64,000 bases of DNA from JAWLHK01 sp041690355 [NCBI: bacterium] (GTDB lineage: Bacteria > J088 > JAWLBW01). The DNA lies in assembly GCA_041690355.1 (NCBI GenBank), contig JAWLHK010000006.1, positions 186,001 to 250,000 of the forward strand, written 5' to 3'. A program made the translations under genes and the position numbers. Below the pieces are notes generated by a model. That model ran no database searches. It was not told the origin of the DNA and saw nothing but the letters and a program-made list of their open reading frames with translations. Shown here in pieces: positions 8,328 through 17,340 of the stretch; the stretch's first letter is position 1, and each line of letters begins with the position of its first letter.

Positions 8328-9257
8328 TCAAGGGCGTTCACAGGCGGCCAGGTAGGCCTGCTGATACTTGCCGGGAAGGCGCTTTCCGAGCTGCTCGCCG
8401 ATGTAACGACCGGCGTCGGCCAGGCGATCGATGTCGATGCCGGTCTCGACCCCCATGCCGTGCAGCATGAAGACGAGGTCTTCGGTCGCGGCGTTGCCGG
8501 CGGCGCCCGGGGCGTAGGGGCATCCGCCGAGGCCGCCGACGGCCGCATCGAGAGTCGTGATGCCCATCTGCAGGCCGGCGAGATAGTTCGACAGGGCCGT
8601 GCCGCGCGTGTCGTGGAAGTGCAGGGCGAGCTTCTCGCGAGGGACGCCGGCTTCGAGCAGGCGGGTGAGGACCTCGAACACCTGGCGCGGATTGGCGACG
8701 CCGATCGTGTCGCCCAGCGAGATCTCATCCACGTTCCACGCGAGCATCGTTTCGATGACCCGCAGGACGGCGTCGGGGCTCACCGCCCCTTCGTAGGGGC
8801 AGCCGAAAACCGTCGAGACATAGGCGCGCACCGGCTTGCCGTCGGCCTGCGCCATGCGCACGACGGCTTCGAGCACCGGAAACGTCTCGGCGATCGTCTT
8901 GTTGATGTTCTTCTTGTTGTGCGTCTCGCTGGCCGACATGAAAACGGCCGGCATGTCGAGCGGCGTCGACCGGAAGCGTTCGTATCCCTGCGCGTTGGGT
9001 ACGAGGGCAGCGTAGCGCACTCCTTCGTGACGGGGCAGCTGCTGCGCCAGCTCTGTGGCGTCGGCCAGGGCTGGAATCCAGCGGGGGTTCACGAACGAGG
9101 TGACCTCGATCGTGCGCATGCCCGAGGCGACGAGGCGGTTGATGAACTCGACTTTCGCCTGGGTCGGCACGATGACCGATTCGTTCTGCAGACCGTCGCG
9201 CGGCCCCACCTCGACGAGGGTGACCTGCCTGGGAATGTCCTGAAAGAGCGTACTCAA
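8328..9257 (-). CDS. Hydroxymethylglutaryl-CoA lyase
   Basis: Cleaves 3-hydroxy-3-methylglutaryl-CoA to acetoacetate and acetyl-CoA. A TIM-barrel of the HMGL-like family: VEVGPRDGLQNE near the N-terminus (catalytic Arg-Asp), SASETHNKKNINK, SLGDTIGVA, the metal-binding HFHDTRGTAL, and the loop GLGGCPYAPGAAGN with the catalytic Cys, which separates it from isopropylmalate synthases. A TTG at 9257 is chosen: GGAG lies 6 nt before it and a promoter -10 lies at 9291-9286, downstream of an in-frame ATG at 9347. That gives 309 residues, normal for bacterial HMGL. It is followed 45 bp later by the acyl-CoA carboxylase beta gene. Confidence 0.92.
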   Translation of the reverse strand: MSTLFQDIPRQVTLVEVGPRDGLQNESVIVPTQAKVEFINRLVASGMRTIEVTSFVNPRWIPALADATELAQQLPRHEGVRYAALVPNAQGYERFRSTPLDMPAVFMSASETHNKKNINKTIAETFPVLEAVVRMAQADGKPVRAYVSTVFGCPYEGAVSPDAVLRVIETMLAWNVDEISLGDTIGVANPRQVFEVLTRLLEAGVPREKLALHFHDTRGTALSNYLAGLQMGITTLDAAVGGLGGCPYAPGAAGNAATEDLVFMLHGMGVETGIDIDRLADAGRYIGEQLGKRLPGKYQQAYLAACERP

Positions 9258-9285
9258 GAATGGCTCCGCCCGTGGGCAAACGACT

Positions 9286-9315
9286 ATTGTAACGGAGGCG
9301 CCGGCGACGCGCCAA
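9286..9315 (-). promoter_or_regulatory. Promoter of the HMG-CoA lyase-carboxylase operon
   Basis: On the minus strand TTGGCG (9315-9310), an 18-bp spacer and TACAAT (9291-9286). It supports the TTG start at 9257 rather than upstream codons. Confidence 0.65.
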
Positions 9316-9376
9316 GCGGCCGCGCGCCCAGCGATGGGCCCGGTCACGTTGCGCCGGGCACGCCGGGGCCTTCAGG

Positions 9377-9405
9377 TTGACACCGGAAGGGCTCTCCGCT
9401 AAGGT
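9377..9405 (+). promoter_or_regulatory. Promoter of the lipid kinase gene
   Basis: Perfect TTGACA (9377-9382), a 17-bp spacer and TAAGGT (9400-9405). It is divergent from the HMG-CoA lyase promoter 60 bp away. The leader to GTG 9506 is about 95 nt. Confidence 0.75.
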
Positions 9406-9505
9406 AATCCTTCTGTTACACACTTGATTCCACGATACCGACCGGGCTCCCGTGCCGGGCGCTTTCTTCGGTGCACACCCTCCCGATAGCAGCCAGGATC
9501 TCTCC

Positions 9506-10429
9506 GTGAAAGTCTGTGTGGTTGTCAACCAGAACGCCCGACGCAACAAAGCGCGCCCCGAGCTGCCTGAGAAACTCGCGCGCATTTTCGGATCGGAAGC
9601 GACCGTCCGGGTCACCCCCTCTATCGAGAGCATCCAGGAGATCGCCCGCGAAGCAAAGACCGCGGAGACAGAAACCCTGGCCATCTGCGGCGGCGACGGC
9701 ACGCTGCACCACACGCTGACCGCGTTTCACCATGTCTATGGTAAGCAGCCGATGCCGCGTATCCTCACGTTGAGCGGCGGCACCATGAACATGATCTGCC
9801 GCTCGGTGAAGGTCCAGGGGCCGAGCGAGGGTATCGCCAACCGCTTTCGCGCCGCCATGGAGCGGGGCAAGGCGGCGACGGTCGAACGGGCAACGGTTTC
9901 AGCCGGCGGCAAACTCTGCTTCATCTTCGGGCTGGGCCTGGTCACGAATTTTCTCGACGCCTATTACGAGGGGGGCAACACGAGCCCCTTGAAAGCGGCC
10001 GTCATCGTACAGAAGACCATCCGTTCGGCGCTCAAGCAGGGCGAGTTCGCGAAGCGCCTCTTCGCCCCGTGGGACGGCGAGATCGTCATCAACGGCGAGA
10101 CCCTCCCGGCCACGTACTTCACGGCCGTACTGGCGCAGACCATCGAGAACCTCGCCTTTTCGTTCAACCCGATGTACCGCGCGCTCGAACGCAACGACCG
10201 GTTCCACGTCATCGCCACGCAGATGGGGCCCGTCAAGCTGGTGAACCACCTGCCGAAGATCTGGGTCGGCAAGCCGGTGAATCACCCCGAACTCTTCGAC
10301 CGTCTGGCCGAAGAGATGGTGCTCAAGCCCTCGGGGAGGCTGCTGTACACCATGGACGGCGACCTTTACTCCACCGAGTCGTCCCTGAAAGTCACCGTAG
10401 GCCCCACGTTGACCTTCTGGCAGGTCTGA
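9506..10429 (+). CDS. Diacylglycerol/sphingosine kinase-family lipid kinase
   Basis: A protein of about 307 residues that starts with VKVCVVVNQNARRN, the first strand and NP-like loop of the DAGK catalytic domain, followed by ICGGDGTLHHTL, the ATP-binding GGDGT motif, and LSGGTMNMICRS where many homologues read GTxND. The substrate is a lipid hydroxyl such as diacylglycerol; the true substrate cannot be read from sequence. GTG 9506 is preferred because an AGGA lies upstream and the domain begins there; an in-frame ATG at 9452 would add 18 residues unlike the family. It is a single-gene unit with its own promoter and terminator. Confidence 0.82.
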   Translation: MKVCVVVNQNARRNKARPELPEKLARIFGSEATVRVTPSIESIQEIAREAKTAETETLAICGGDGTLHHTLTAFHHVYGKQPMPRILTLSGGTMNMICRSVKVQGPSEGIANRFRAAMERGKAATVERATVSAGGKLCFIFGLGLVTNFLDAYYEGGNTSPLKAAVIVQKTIRSALKQGEFAKRLFAPWDGEIVINGETLPATYFTAVLAQTIENLAFSFNPMYRALERNDRFHVIATQMGPVKLVNHLPKIWVGKPVNHPELFDRLAEEMVLKPSGRLLYTMDGDLYSTESSLKVTVGPTLTFWQV

Positions 10430-10494
10430 GCGCCGCGCACCCCCAATTCCGCCCGGAGGCGGCCCCCCGGAGCGCGCCCGGAGTCCGGTAGAAA

Positions 10495-10527
10495 AGAAAA
10501 GCCCCGCATCAGCGGGGCTTTTCTGCT
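10495..10527. terminator. Bidirectional terminator between convergent genes
   Basis: GAAAAGCCCCGC pairs with GCGGGGCTTTTC around ATCA (10496-10523). A-tract on the left and T-tract on the right let it serve both the lipid kinase (plus) and the P-loop/KH gene (minus). Confidence 0.9.
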
Positions 10528-10544
10528 TGTATGCACATGCAGAC

Positions 10545-13178
10545 TTATTCGGCGCTCTCGGGCGTCTCGGCGGCCGGCATGGGGGCCGCGGGAGGTTCGG
10601 CCGGGGCCTGGGTCTCTGCCGGGGCCGGCAGTTCGTGCGCCGGCGCGGCCTTCTTTTCGCCCCCGGTTTCGGCGGCCGTCGCCTTGATGGCGGCGGCGGC
10701 ATCGCGGGCGATGCGCAGATGCAGGTGGTAGCCGGTCAGCGCCGCCGCCAGACGCTGGTTCGTCGCGTTGCGGCCGAAGGCCTTCCCCGATTCCTTGCGG
10801 GGAACGCGCACCTGAGCCATGCGCTTTTCTTCGTTGACCGCCACCATCTCTCCCTTGAGCCGGGCGGGGAGCAACGCGGTCGCGATGCGCTGCTCGGTCT
10901 TTTCGGCGGCGGGAACGATGTCGACCCGTTCGCCGAGGGCGTCCTGCAGTTTGCGCGCAATGGGAAACAGGTCGCGGCCGGGCGGCACGAGGATCTTGGT
11001 GCGGTGTCCCGGTTCGCGCACGATTTTCTGCATGAGGGGGAGCTTGATGCGGAAGTGCTCTGCGGCGCGCTCGATGAGGCGCTGCGTGAGCGAAAGCGCC
11101 ACCTCGTTGACCACGTCGAGCAGGGCGCTCCCTTCCTTCGAAAGTGCGAACAGGGCGTCCTGCAGCAGGGCCGTATCGGCGAGCCGGCTTTCGAACGGCT
11201 TGACGATGCCTTCGCGAATCGCCTGCTCTGCGCGCTCGCTCAGGGCCGCCTCGAAACGGTCGAGATGCTCGCCGAGCGCCTTCGCGACCGCTTCGCGATC
11301 GGGGGGCAGCGCCTCGAGATCGGGGGCGGCGACCGCTGCGGGGGCGAACGCGTGCGTCCACTCGCGCGGATCGGTCTCGGCGCTGAGCGCCTTGCGGAAC
11401 TTCGCGGTCGCTTCGCGGAACTCCTGGGGCACCGCGCTCATCAGCACCGGCTGGGGCAGGGGGCCTTCGCCGGGCTGGCGGCGCGTTTCGAGCTGGCGGG
11501 CCATCTCGGCCGCTTTCTCGCGCAGGGTGGCTTCGACAGCGCCGCGCACTTCCTCGAAGTAGGCGGCGGAATCAAAACCCTCGAACCGCTTCTTCCACGC
11601 CTCGGCGGCGTCGCTGTCGAGCGCGTGCTTGTTGGCCCAGGCTTCAACCTGGTTCCGATGCGCCGCCAGGGTCTTCTTCGCGAGCTCGCGCGCCGTACTG
11701 CGCGCCGACTTCGCCCAACGGGGGAAGTCGTTCTTCAGTTCGTCCTGACGCAGCTGCCAGCCGCGCGCTTCCTGCAACGACTGCAGATTCACGGTCAAGC
11801 CGAAATCGCGCAGCGGGAGAATACCCTCGACCATCGAATCGAGAAAACCCTGAACGCGCAGCATGCGGGCCCGCGACTGCAGGCGCAGGGCGAGCTGCTG
11901 CTCGACCTCGCGAAACCGGCTGATGTCACGCAGTCGGGCCGATCTCCCTTTGTGTTCCGGCCGCAGCGAGAGCGAAAAGGCAAGCAGATGCACATGGGGG
12001 CGCTGTTCTTCTTCTGCAAGGTCGCGCCGCCCGAAGAACTCGTCGGGATTGGTAAGGAACTTCTCAAAGGCGAATCCGTCGTGCAGATTCACGCGCACAT
12101 TCTCAATGGTGAGAATCGGACGGCCGATGTGCGTGGCCTCGCCTTCGCCCGAACGGACCTCGATGATGCCGTCGGTGGGCTCTGCGGCGGGCATCTCGAC
12201 GAAACGGATCCCGCGCCAGACGGTCGACCCGCGCCCCTGCTCGTCGAAGGCCGGCTCCTGACCGGCATCGCGGGCGAGGGCGTCGATGAGGGTCGTCTTG
12301 CCGGCGCCTTCGGCGCCCGCGACGCCAATCGTGAGCGGGGCTTCGCCGTCGGTCATGCGGGCGAGCGGGGCGTGGGCGAACTCCAGAAGCGCGCGGGCCT
12401 GGCCGAGCGTCGCTTCGGCAAGCGCCGGCGACATGCCCGGAACGGCCTGTACGGCGTTGCCGAACCGCTCGACCTCGTGCACGAGGGCCTGCAGCAGCGA
12501 CTGTGCAAACGTTGCTTCTTCGTGTCCGGTCTTCTCGGTGGCCGAGACGACCGCTTCAATGCGGGGCGCGGGGCGGGAGGCGGGGCGTCCGCGATCCTGC
12601 CCGCGTGCGCCCGGACCGGGACGGCCGCCGCCGCGGCGATCTGTGGGGCCGCGACGTCCTTCACCGTCGGGCCGGCCGCCGTACGGACGCCCTTCGGGTC
12701 GGCCTTCGCGGCGCCCTTCGGAGCGACCTTCACGACGCCCCTGACCTTCGGGCCGGCCCTCGCGGCGCTCGCCGCGGGGCGGGCGGTCATGGCGATCTCT
12801 GCGTTCACGCTCGGGGCGCGCATCGGCATAGCGCGGGTTTTCGGCGGGGGCTTCACGGCGGGCCGGGGGCGGCACGTTTTCGGGGCCCGGCGGCAATTTG
12901 CTCCGCTGCTCTTCGGAGAGGAACCTGGACAGCGCGCCGAACGCGGAGTGGCGCACCGGTCCCGGCTCCTTCTTCCGTTCGGGGCGTGGCGCGGCTTTCG
13001 GGGCGCGCTCCGGCTCGGGAGCAGCCTCCTGCGCCCGCGGAGCTTCTTCAGCCTGCGCATCCGCGCGGGCGGCAGTCTCCGGCGCGGATGCGGCGGCGGC
13101 TTCGGCGGGGGCTTCGGCGGGGGCCTGCGGCTCTGCCGGTTCGGTGGATTCAGGGGCTGAGTTCTCGTTGTCGGCCAT
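10545..13178 (-). CDS. Chimeric P-loop GTPase-like protein with C-terminal NusA-type KH region
   Basis: 877 residues. Residues 1-205 are disordered: Ala/Glu/Pro-rich, then repeats of RREGRPEG type (about 116-205). A P-loop GAEGAGKTT lies at 288-296 in a GTPase-like setting; the later G3 position reads VEMPA instead of DxPG and no NKxD is seen, so nucleotide hydrolysis may be weak. Residues 400-700 are Glu/Arg/Ala-rich helices, probably coiled. Residues about 709-823 match the NusA KH1-KH2 module: REPGHRTKI, ERVDIVP, TALLPA and GRNATNQRLAAALTGYHL. The KH1 segment that carries the GxxG loop in NusA is shortened away, and KH2 reads GRNA. ATG 13178 follows GGGAGT. Own promoter, own terminator. 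Function unknown; RNA or ribosome association is an inference. Confidence 0.8.
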   Translation of the reverse strand: MADNENSAPESTEPAEPQAPAEAPAEAAAASAPETAARADAQAEEAPRAQEAAPEPERAPKAAPRPERKKEPGPVRHSAFGALSRFLSEEQRSKLPPGPENVPPPARREAPAENPRYADARPERERRDRHDRPPRGERREGRPEGQGRREGRSEGRREGRPEGRPYGGRPDGEGRRGPTDRRGGGRPGPGARGQDRGRPASRPAPRIEAVVSATEKTGHEEATFAQSLLQALVHEVERFGNAVQAVPGMSPALAEATLGQARALLEFAHAPLARMTDGEAPLTIGVAGAEGAGKTTLIDALARDAGQEPAFDEQGRGSTVWRGIRFVEMPAAEPTDGIIEVRSGEGEATHIGRPILTIENVRVNLHDGFAFEKFLTNPDEFFGRRDLAEEEQRPHVHLLAFSLSLRPEHKGRSARLRDISRFREVEQQLALRLQSRARMLRVQGFLDSMVEGILPLRDFGLTVNLQSLQEARGWQLRQDELKNDFPRWAKSARSTARELAKKTLAAHRNQVEAWANKHALDSDAAEAWKKRFEGFDSAAYFEEVRGAVEATLREKAAEMARQLETRRQPGEGPLPQPVLMSAVPQEFREATAKFRKALSAETDPREWTHAFAPAAVAAPDLEALPPDREAVAKALGEHLDRFEAALSERAEQAIREGIVKPFESRLADTALLQDALFALSKEGSALLDVVNEVALSLTQRLIERAAEHFRIKLPLMQKIVREPGHRTKILVPPGRDLFPIARKLQDALGERVDIVPAAEKTEQRIATALLPARLKGEMVAVNEEKRMAQVRVPRKESGKAFGRNATNQRLAAALTGYHLHLRIARDAAAAIKATAAETGGEKKAAPAHELPAPAETQAPAEPPAAPMPAAETPESAE

Positions 13179-13211
13179 GGTTACTCCCAACAAAGCGCGC
13201 GATAACAGATT

Positions 13212-13241
13212 AGCTTAACAAGCTTCTGCCTCCCGATTCAA
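13212..13241 (-). promoter_or_regulatory. Promoter of the P-loop/KH gene
   Basis: On the minus strand TTGAAT (13241-13236), an 18-bp spacer and TAAGCT (13217-13212). Divergent from the promoter of the trp-envelope operon about 30 bp away. Confidence 0.65.
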
Positions 13242-13272
13242 CAGGACGGGGATCGAAATCACCGCATCCGGT

Positions 13273-13301
13273 TTGCTGCCCGTACGCCTTTTTGTTAGGC
13301 T
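13273..13301 (+). promoter_or_regulatory. Promoter of the lipoprotein-trpF-trpB-trpA operon
   Basis: TTGCTG (13273-13278), a 17-bp spacer and TAGGCT (13296-13301). The leader of about 35 nt carries GGAG before ATG 13344. I see no leader peptide with Trp codons and no attenuator in it. Confidence 0.7.
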
Positions 13302-13343
13302 AAAGTGCTAATTTTGGTGCAATTTTTCACTCGGAGCCCTGAC

Positions 13344-15491
13344 ATGGCAAGAGCGTCTCTTGGTATCCTCCTTGTGCTTTTCACCCTGGCCGCGGGCTGT
13401 ACCCGGCTCGAGGATGCTGCGGCTCTCGTGAAAGAAGCCGATGACGCGCTGACCGGCGGCGGCATCGAGGACGCGAAAGTACGCGAGCTTGCGGCGCAGA
13501 AATATGATCGCGCGATTCGCATCGTCTGCGGCGACACGGACTATTACTGCGTGAAGGGCAAGGATGCCGCCGTTGCGGGAGATGACGCGCATACGCTGTC
13601 GCATGCGCACTTCGGCCTGGCGTTCGCGCGCTCCTTCGATCTGATCGACCGTATCCGCCAGCTCTATGTCAGCGACACGCTCTTTCAGACCGAGATCCTC
13701 GCCGCCGGCGACGAGGCGGATGCAGACGATGGGGAGGCCCCGCAGACGACGACCGCCGATCGCTGCGAGCAGCAGCAGAACCTGCAGCAGCTCGTGCCGC
13801 TGCTGCGCACCATCGTGCGCACGAGTCTGCTGCCGATCATCGATTCGCTCAAGACGGTCACCCGGTTCAAGAATTTCTCGATCAGCTACGAGAAGGCGTT
13901 CCTCAACCTGAGCTTTCTCGACCCGTCGCTCGACAAGGCCGAGCAGGCCGACCTGACCCGGCGCGACATCGGGTTCTATTTCGGAGCCTCGGAGGAGGAC
14001 CCGGCCATCGGGGCCGGACTTATCGGGCTTCCCGAAGTGCACCTGATTCTCGGCGTGTTTCGCGTGCTGACGCTCGGCGCCGAAACCGTCTTCGCATACA
14101 ACGACCTCACGCAGGCCCTCATCGTCTTCGGCGGCAAGTTCGTACTTTCCGATCAGGCGAGCCCGTATGTCTGGGCGCGCGCCTTGAACTCCGACGAGTG
14201 CACCGACAACCCGCTTTTCGACCCGTCTTTCGGCGTGCTGTCGTCTACGGGGCGCGACAACTTTTCGCGGGTCAAGGAGCAGCTCGACCTGCTGCTCAGC
14301 GAGCAGGCCGAGGCCATGGCGCTGCTGGCCGCCCGCGGCGAGCCCGAAGCTTCGGCCGGCCTGCTGAACTATCGCGCCGGAGGTTCTGCCTGGGCCGACA
14401 ACCTTTTCCGCCGTATCATGACGGCCGATACGGCGGCGAGCTCGCTGTCGCGCGTCATGGGCGTCGTCAGTACGCTGGTCACGCCCGAGGATGTCGCCGA
14501 GCTGTTTACCGGCCTGGATGCGAGCCTGGGGGCGGGCACGCCTTTCGACGTCGCCACCTACCTTGACAGCAAGGCCGACCTCGCCCAGGAGCTGCGCTTC
14601 GTCGGCATCGAGCCGCTCGCGTTCGGGCTTCCGGCGGTCAACCTGTACCAGTTCTTCAACAATCCAATCGCCGACCTGAAGGGGGTTGCGCCGCTCACCT
14701 ACGCCGAATCGGAGCCCACCAGCCTCGATCAGAAGCCCGGCTACGAGAACGTGCTTTCGCAGGAGCGGCCGGCGGGAATCGAAAAGAAGTCGTTCTTCTG
14801 GCGCGACGTGAACGGCGACCGCCGACTGAACGTCCGCGGCGACTTCATCATCCAGCCCGAACGAGAAGCCTTCTACGATTCGGCAAACAACAATACGCCC
14901 TCGGGCACCGCCTCGAACCTCGGCATTCTCGGTACCTTCTGGGACGCCGACGCGAACGGCATCCCCGATGAGGTCGAAGGATATGCGCTCGGCGTGACGC
15001 CGGGTGTGAGCCGCGGCGCTTCGCCGTACGCAGTCACGGCGGCGGTCTTCGAGGTCGCCGGCGACGTCGTCGTCGAGCTGTTCGCGAATGCCGGCACGAC
15101 GGCGCCCGAAGCGGCGACCTATCGCAACCATTTCGTGCGGGACAATGCCGCCTCGACCGGCTGCCTCGTGAAGCCGGTGCTGAACGTCTTCAACAAGTAC
15201 GATTGCGATGTGCGCGTCGGCGACGTGCTCGGCCACGTGTGGCCCAACGTCTACCCCGAAGCCTACGCCGCTCCAGGGGTCAACGACACCCGCCGCCGCG
15301 ATCCGGCCAACGGCGCCGAAGATCGAATTTACTTCTTCTTCCCGAATCCGAGCTTCAACGGCGTGCTGCTGAAGGCACGGGGGGCGGGCTACGATTCGTT
15401 TGCCAATGAAGATCTGAATCGCTTTCTCAACAACGTGCTTGGACTCTCGGGCCCCGTCAACGACCTGATCATCACGGGGTCGAACCAGTAA
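13344..15491 (+). CDS. Large lipoprotein of unknown function at the head of the trp operon
   Basis: 715 residues. Signal peptide with lipobox LAAGC (Cys about residue 19), preceded by GGAG and ATG 13344. The N-terminal third is helical and may contain degenerate TPR-like units. The C-terminal part has two Asp-rich, calcium-loop-like segments, DVNGDRRLNVRGD and DADANGIPDEVEG, the second of the thrombospondin type 3 form. No named family recognised. Its stop overlaps the trpF start as TAATG, so the two are translationally coupled. The link to tryptophan synthesis is unexplained; sharing of a transcript does not prove shared function. Confidence 0.75.
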   Translation: MARASLGILLVLFTLAAGCTRLEDAAALVKEADDALTGGGIEDAKVRELAAQKYDRAIRIVCGDTDYYCVKGKDAAVAGDDAHTLSHAHFGLAFARSFDLIDRIRQLYVSDTLFQTEILAAGDEADADDGEAPQTTTADRCEQQQNLQQLVPLLRTIVRTSLLPIIDSLKTVTRFKNFSISYEKAFLNLSFLDPSLDKAEQADLTRRDIGFYFGASEEDPAIGAGLIGLPEVHLILGVFRVLTLGAETVFAYNDLTQALIVFGGKFVLSDQASPYVWARALNSDECTDNPLFDPSFGVLSSTGRDNFSRVKEQLDLLLSEQAEAMALLAARGEPEASAGLLNYRAGGSAWADNLFRRIMTADTAASSLSRVMGVVSTLVTPEDVAELFTGLDASLGAGTPFDVATYLDSKADLAQELRFVGIEPLAFGLPAVNLYQFFNNPIADLKGVAPLTYAESEPTSLDQKPGYENVLSQERPAGIEKKSFFWRDVNGDRRLNVRGDFIIQPEREAFYDSANNNTPSGTASNLGILGTFWDADANGIPDEVEGYALGVTPGVSRGASPYAVTAAVFEVAGDVVVELFANAGTTAPEAATYRNHFVRDNAASTGCLVKPVLNVFNKYDCDVRVGDVLGHVWPNVYPEAYAAPGVNDTRRRDPANGAEDRIYFFFPNPSFNGVLLKARGAGYDSFANEDLNRFLNNVLGLSGPVNDLIITGSNQ

Positions 15492-16144
15492 TGGATTTGC
15501 AGCACACCAAGGTCCGCATCAAGATCTGCGGCGTTACCAACCTGCTCGACACCCTCGCGGCCATGGGCGCGGGGGCCGACATGATCGGCTTCAACTTCTC
15601 GCCGCGCAGCCCGCGGTGCGTGACGGTTGAGAAGGTATCCGGCATTCTTCGTGAGGCGCCGAAGGGATTTCAGCGCGTCGGGGTCTTTCAGGATGCCGCG
15701 CCCGACGAAGTCCGGCGCGTGGCCGCCGCGCTTCAGCTCCACTTCGTGCAGCTCCACGGCGCCGAGAATCCGACGGATTACCAGGACGTCGGCGTTCCGG
15801 TCATCAAGGCCTATCCCGTGGCGGCGGCCGCCGATCTGGAGGCCGCCGCGGCTTCGGCGGCGCCGTACGTGCTGCTCGACAGCCGCTCGCCGCAGGGCGG
15901 GGGCAGCGGGCAGCGCTTCGATTGGTCGCTGCTCGGCGGGTTCTCGCGCGACTTCTTTCTCGCCGGCGGACTCACGCCCGAAAATGTCGGCGAAGCCATC
16001 CGCACGGCGCGCCCCTTCGGGGTCGACGTCAGCTCGGGTGTCGAGAAGACCCCGGGCAGGAAGGACAAGGCGCTCATGAAGGCCTTTGTCGTTGCGGCCC
16101 GGGCGGCAGAACAAGAGATCTTTTCCGATATCCGAGGACGATGA
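15491..16144 (+). CDS. trpF: Phosphoribosylanthranilate isomerase TrpF
   Basis: Third enzyme-level step from anthranilate in tryptophan synthesis: Amadori rearrangement of N-(5-phosphoribosyl)anthranilate. 217 residues in a TIM barrel. The catalytic Cys is in the first strand (IKICGVTN), followed by [20 protein letters not shown], the catalytic Asp in [11 protein letters not shown], and the phosphate-binding [11 protein letters not shown] and VDVSSGVE. Start ATG overlaps the preceding stop (TAATG), and its own stop overlaps trpB (ATGA). Confidence 0.96.
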   Translation: MDLQHTKVRIKICGVTNLLDTLAAMGAGADMIGFNFSPRSPRCVTVEKVSGILREAPKGFQRVGVFQDAAPDEVRRVAAALQLHFVQLHGAENPTDYQDVGVPVIKAYPVAAAADLEAAAASAAPYVLLDSRSPQGGGSGQRFDWSLLGGFSRDFFLAGGLTPENVGEAIRTARPFGVDVSSGVEKTPGRKDKALMKAFVVAARAAEQEIFSDIRGR

Positions 16145-17340
16145 TGTATTCGCAGCCCGACGCCGCCGGCCATTTCGGCGAATTCGGCGGCCGGTTCGTG
16201 CCCGAAACCCTTATTCCGGCGCTCGATGAGCTGCGCGGCGTCTACGAAGCCGCGCGCCACGACCCGTCGTTTCAAACCGAACTCGCCTACTATCTGCGCG
16301 ATTATGTCGGACGCGAAACACCGCTGTATCATGCGCAGCGGCTTTCGGAGCACATCGGCGGACCCAGGATTTATCTCAAGCGCGAAGACCTGAACCACAC
16401 CGGCGCGCACAAGATCAACAACACGCTTGGCCAGGTTCTGCTCGCAAGGCGCATGGGAAAGACGCGCATCATCGCCGAAACGGGCGCCGGCCAGCACGGT
16501 GTCGCAACCGCTACGGTGTGCGCCCTCTTCGGCCTCGAATGCGAGATCTACATGGGCGCCGTAGACGTCGAACGGCAGGCCCTCAACGTGTTCCGCATGC
16601 GCCTGCTGGGCGCGAAGGTCAATCCGGTGCAATCGGGCACGCGCACGCTGAAAGACGCCATGAACGAGGCGATTCGCGACTGGGTCACCAACGTGCGCAA
16701 CACCTTCTACATTATCGGCAGCGCGGCCGGTCCGCACCCGTACCCGATGATGGTGCGCGATTTTCAGTCGGTCATCGGCACCGAGGCCCGCAAGCAGATC
16801 CTGCTCGCCGAAGGGCGCCTCCCCGACATGGTGGTCGCCTGCGTCGGCGGCGGTTCGAACAGCCTCGGCATGTTCTACCCGTTTATCGATGACGCGCAGG
16901 TCGAACTGCACGGCGTCGAGGCGGGTGGCCATGGGCTCGACAGCGGCGCGCACGGCGCGACGCTCACGAAGGGAGACCCCGGCGTGCTGCACGGCAGCTA
17001 CAGCCTGCTGCTGCAGACCCCCGACGGCCAGATTCAGGAGGCGCACTCGGTCAGCGCCGGGCTCGACTATCCCGGGGTCGGTCCCGAGCTTGCGCATCTC
17101 AAGCGTTCGGGCCGTGCGCAGTTTCACGCCGTCACCGACGACGAGGCGCTCGAGGGCTTCAAGCTTCTGTCTCGTACCGAGGGTATCATCCCCGCGCTCG
17201 AAAGTGCCCACGCCATCGCCTTCGCCGCACGCTACGGACCGACCCGGCGCCGCGACGAAGTCATGATTATCAATCTGTCAGGCCGCGGCGACAAGGATGT
17301 CACCCAGGCCGCCCGCCTGCTCAAGATGGAGAACGCCTGA
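16141..17340 (+). CDS. trpB: Tryptophan synthase beta chain TrpB
   Basis: Condenses indole with serine, using pyridoxal phosphate, in complex with TrpA. 399 residues, the normal length for the TrpB1 type. The PLP lysine is Lys91 in [15 protein letters not shown]; the catalytic Glu follows in [10 protein letters not shown], and the phosphate loop is [15 protein letters not shown] 16141 overlaps the trpF stop by 4 bp; a second ATG follows immediately. Its stop overlaps the start of the secreted protein gene as TGATG, which inserts a foreign gene between trpB and trpA. Confidence 0.97.
   Translation: MMYSQPDAAGHFGEFGGRFVPETLIPALDELRGVYEAARHDPSFQTELAYYLRDYVGRETPLYHAQRLSEHIGGPRIYLKREDLNHTGAHKINNTLGQVLLARRMGKTRIIAETGAGQHGVATATVCALFGLECEIYMGAVDVERQALNVFRMRLLGAKVNPVQSGTRTLKDAMNEAIRDWVTNVRNTFYIIGSAAGPHPYPMMVRDFQSVIGTEARKQILLAEGRLPDMVVACVGGGSNSLGMFYPFIDDAQVELHGVEAGGHGLDSGAHGATLTKGDPGVLHGSYSLLLQTPDGQIQEAHSVSAGLDYPGVGPELAHLKRSGRAQFHAVTDDEALEGFKLLSRTEGIIPALESAHAIAFAARYGPTRRRDEVMIINLSGRGDKDVTQAARLLKMENA

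Noticed and set aside
7164-9380. A long plus-strand open frame opposite the carboxylase and HMG-CoA lyase genes
   Set aside because: It spans two well-supported genes on the other strand, has His/Arg/Asp-rich composition typical of antisense frames, and shows no start signals.
10527-13160. An 877-codon open frame on the plus strand opposite the P-loop/KH gene
   Set aside because: It is a mirror frame caused by high GC at third positions. Its translation is Gly/Arg-rich with no domain, whereas the minus-strand protein has a P-loop and KH motifs, an RBS and a promoter.
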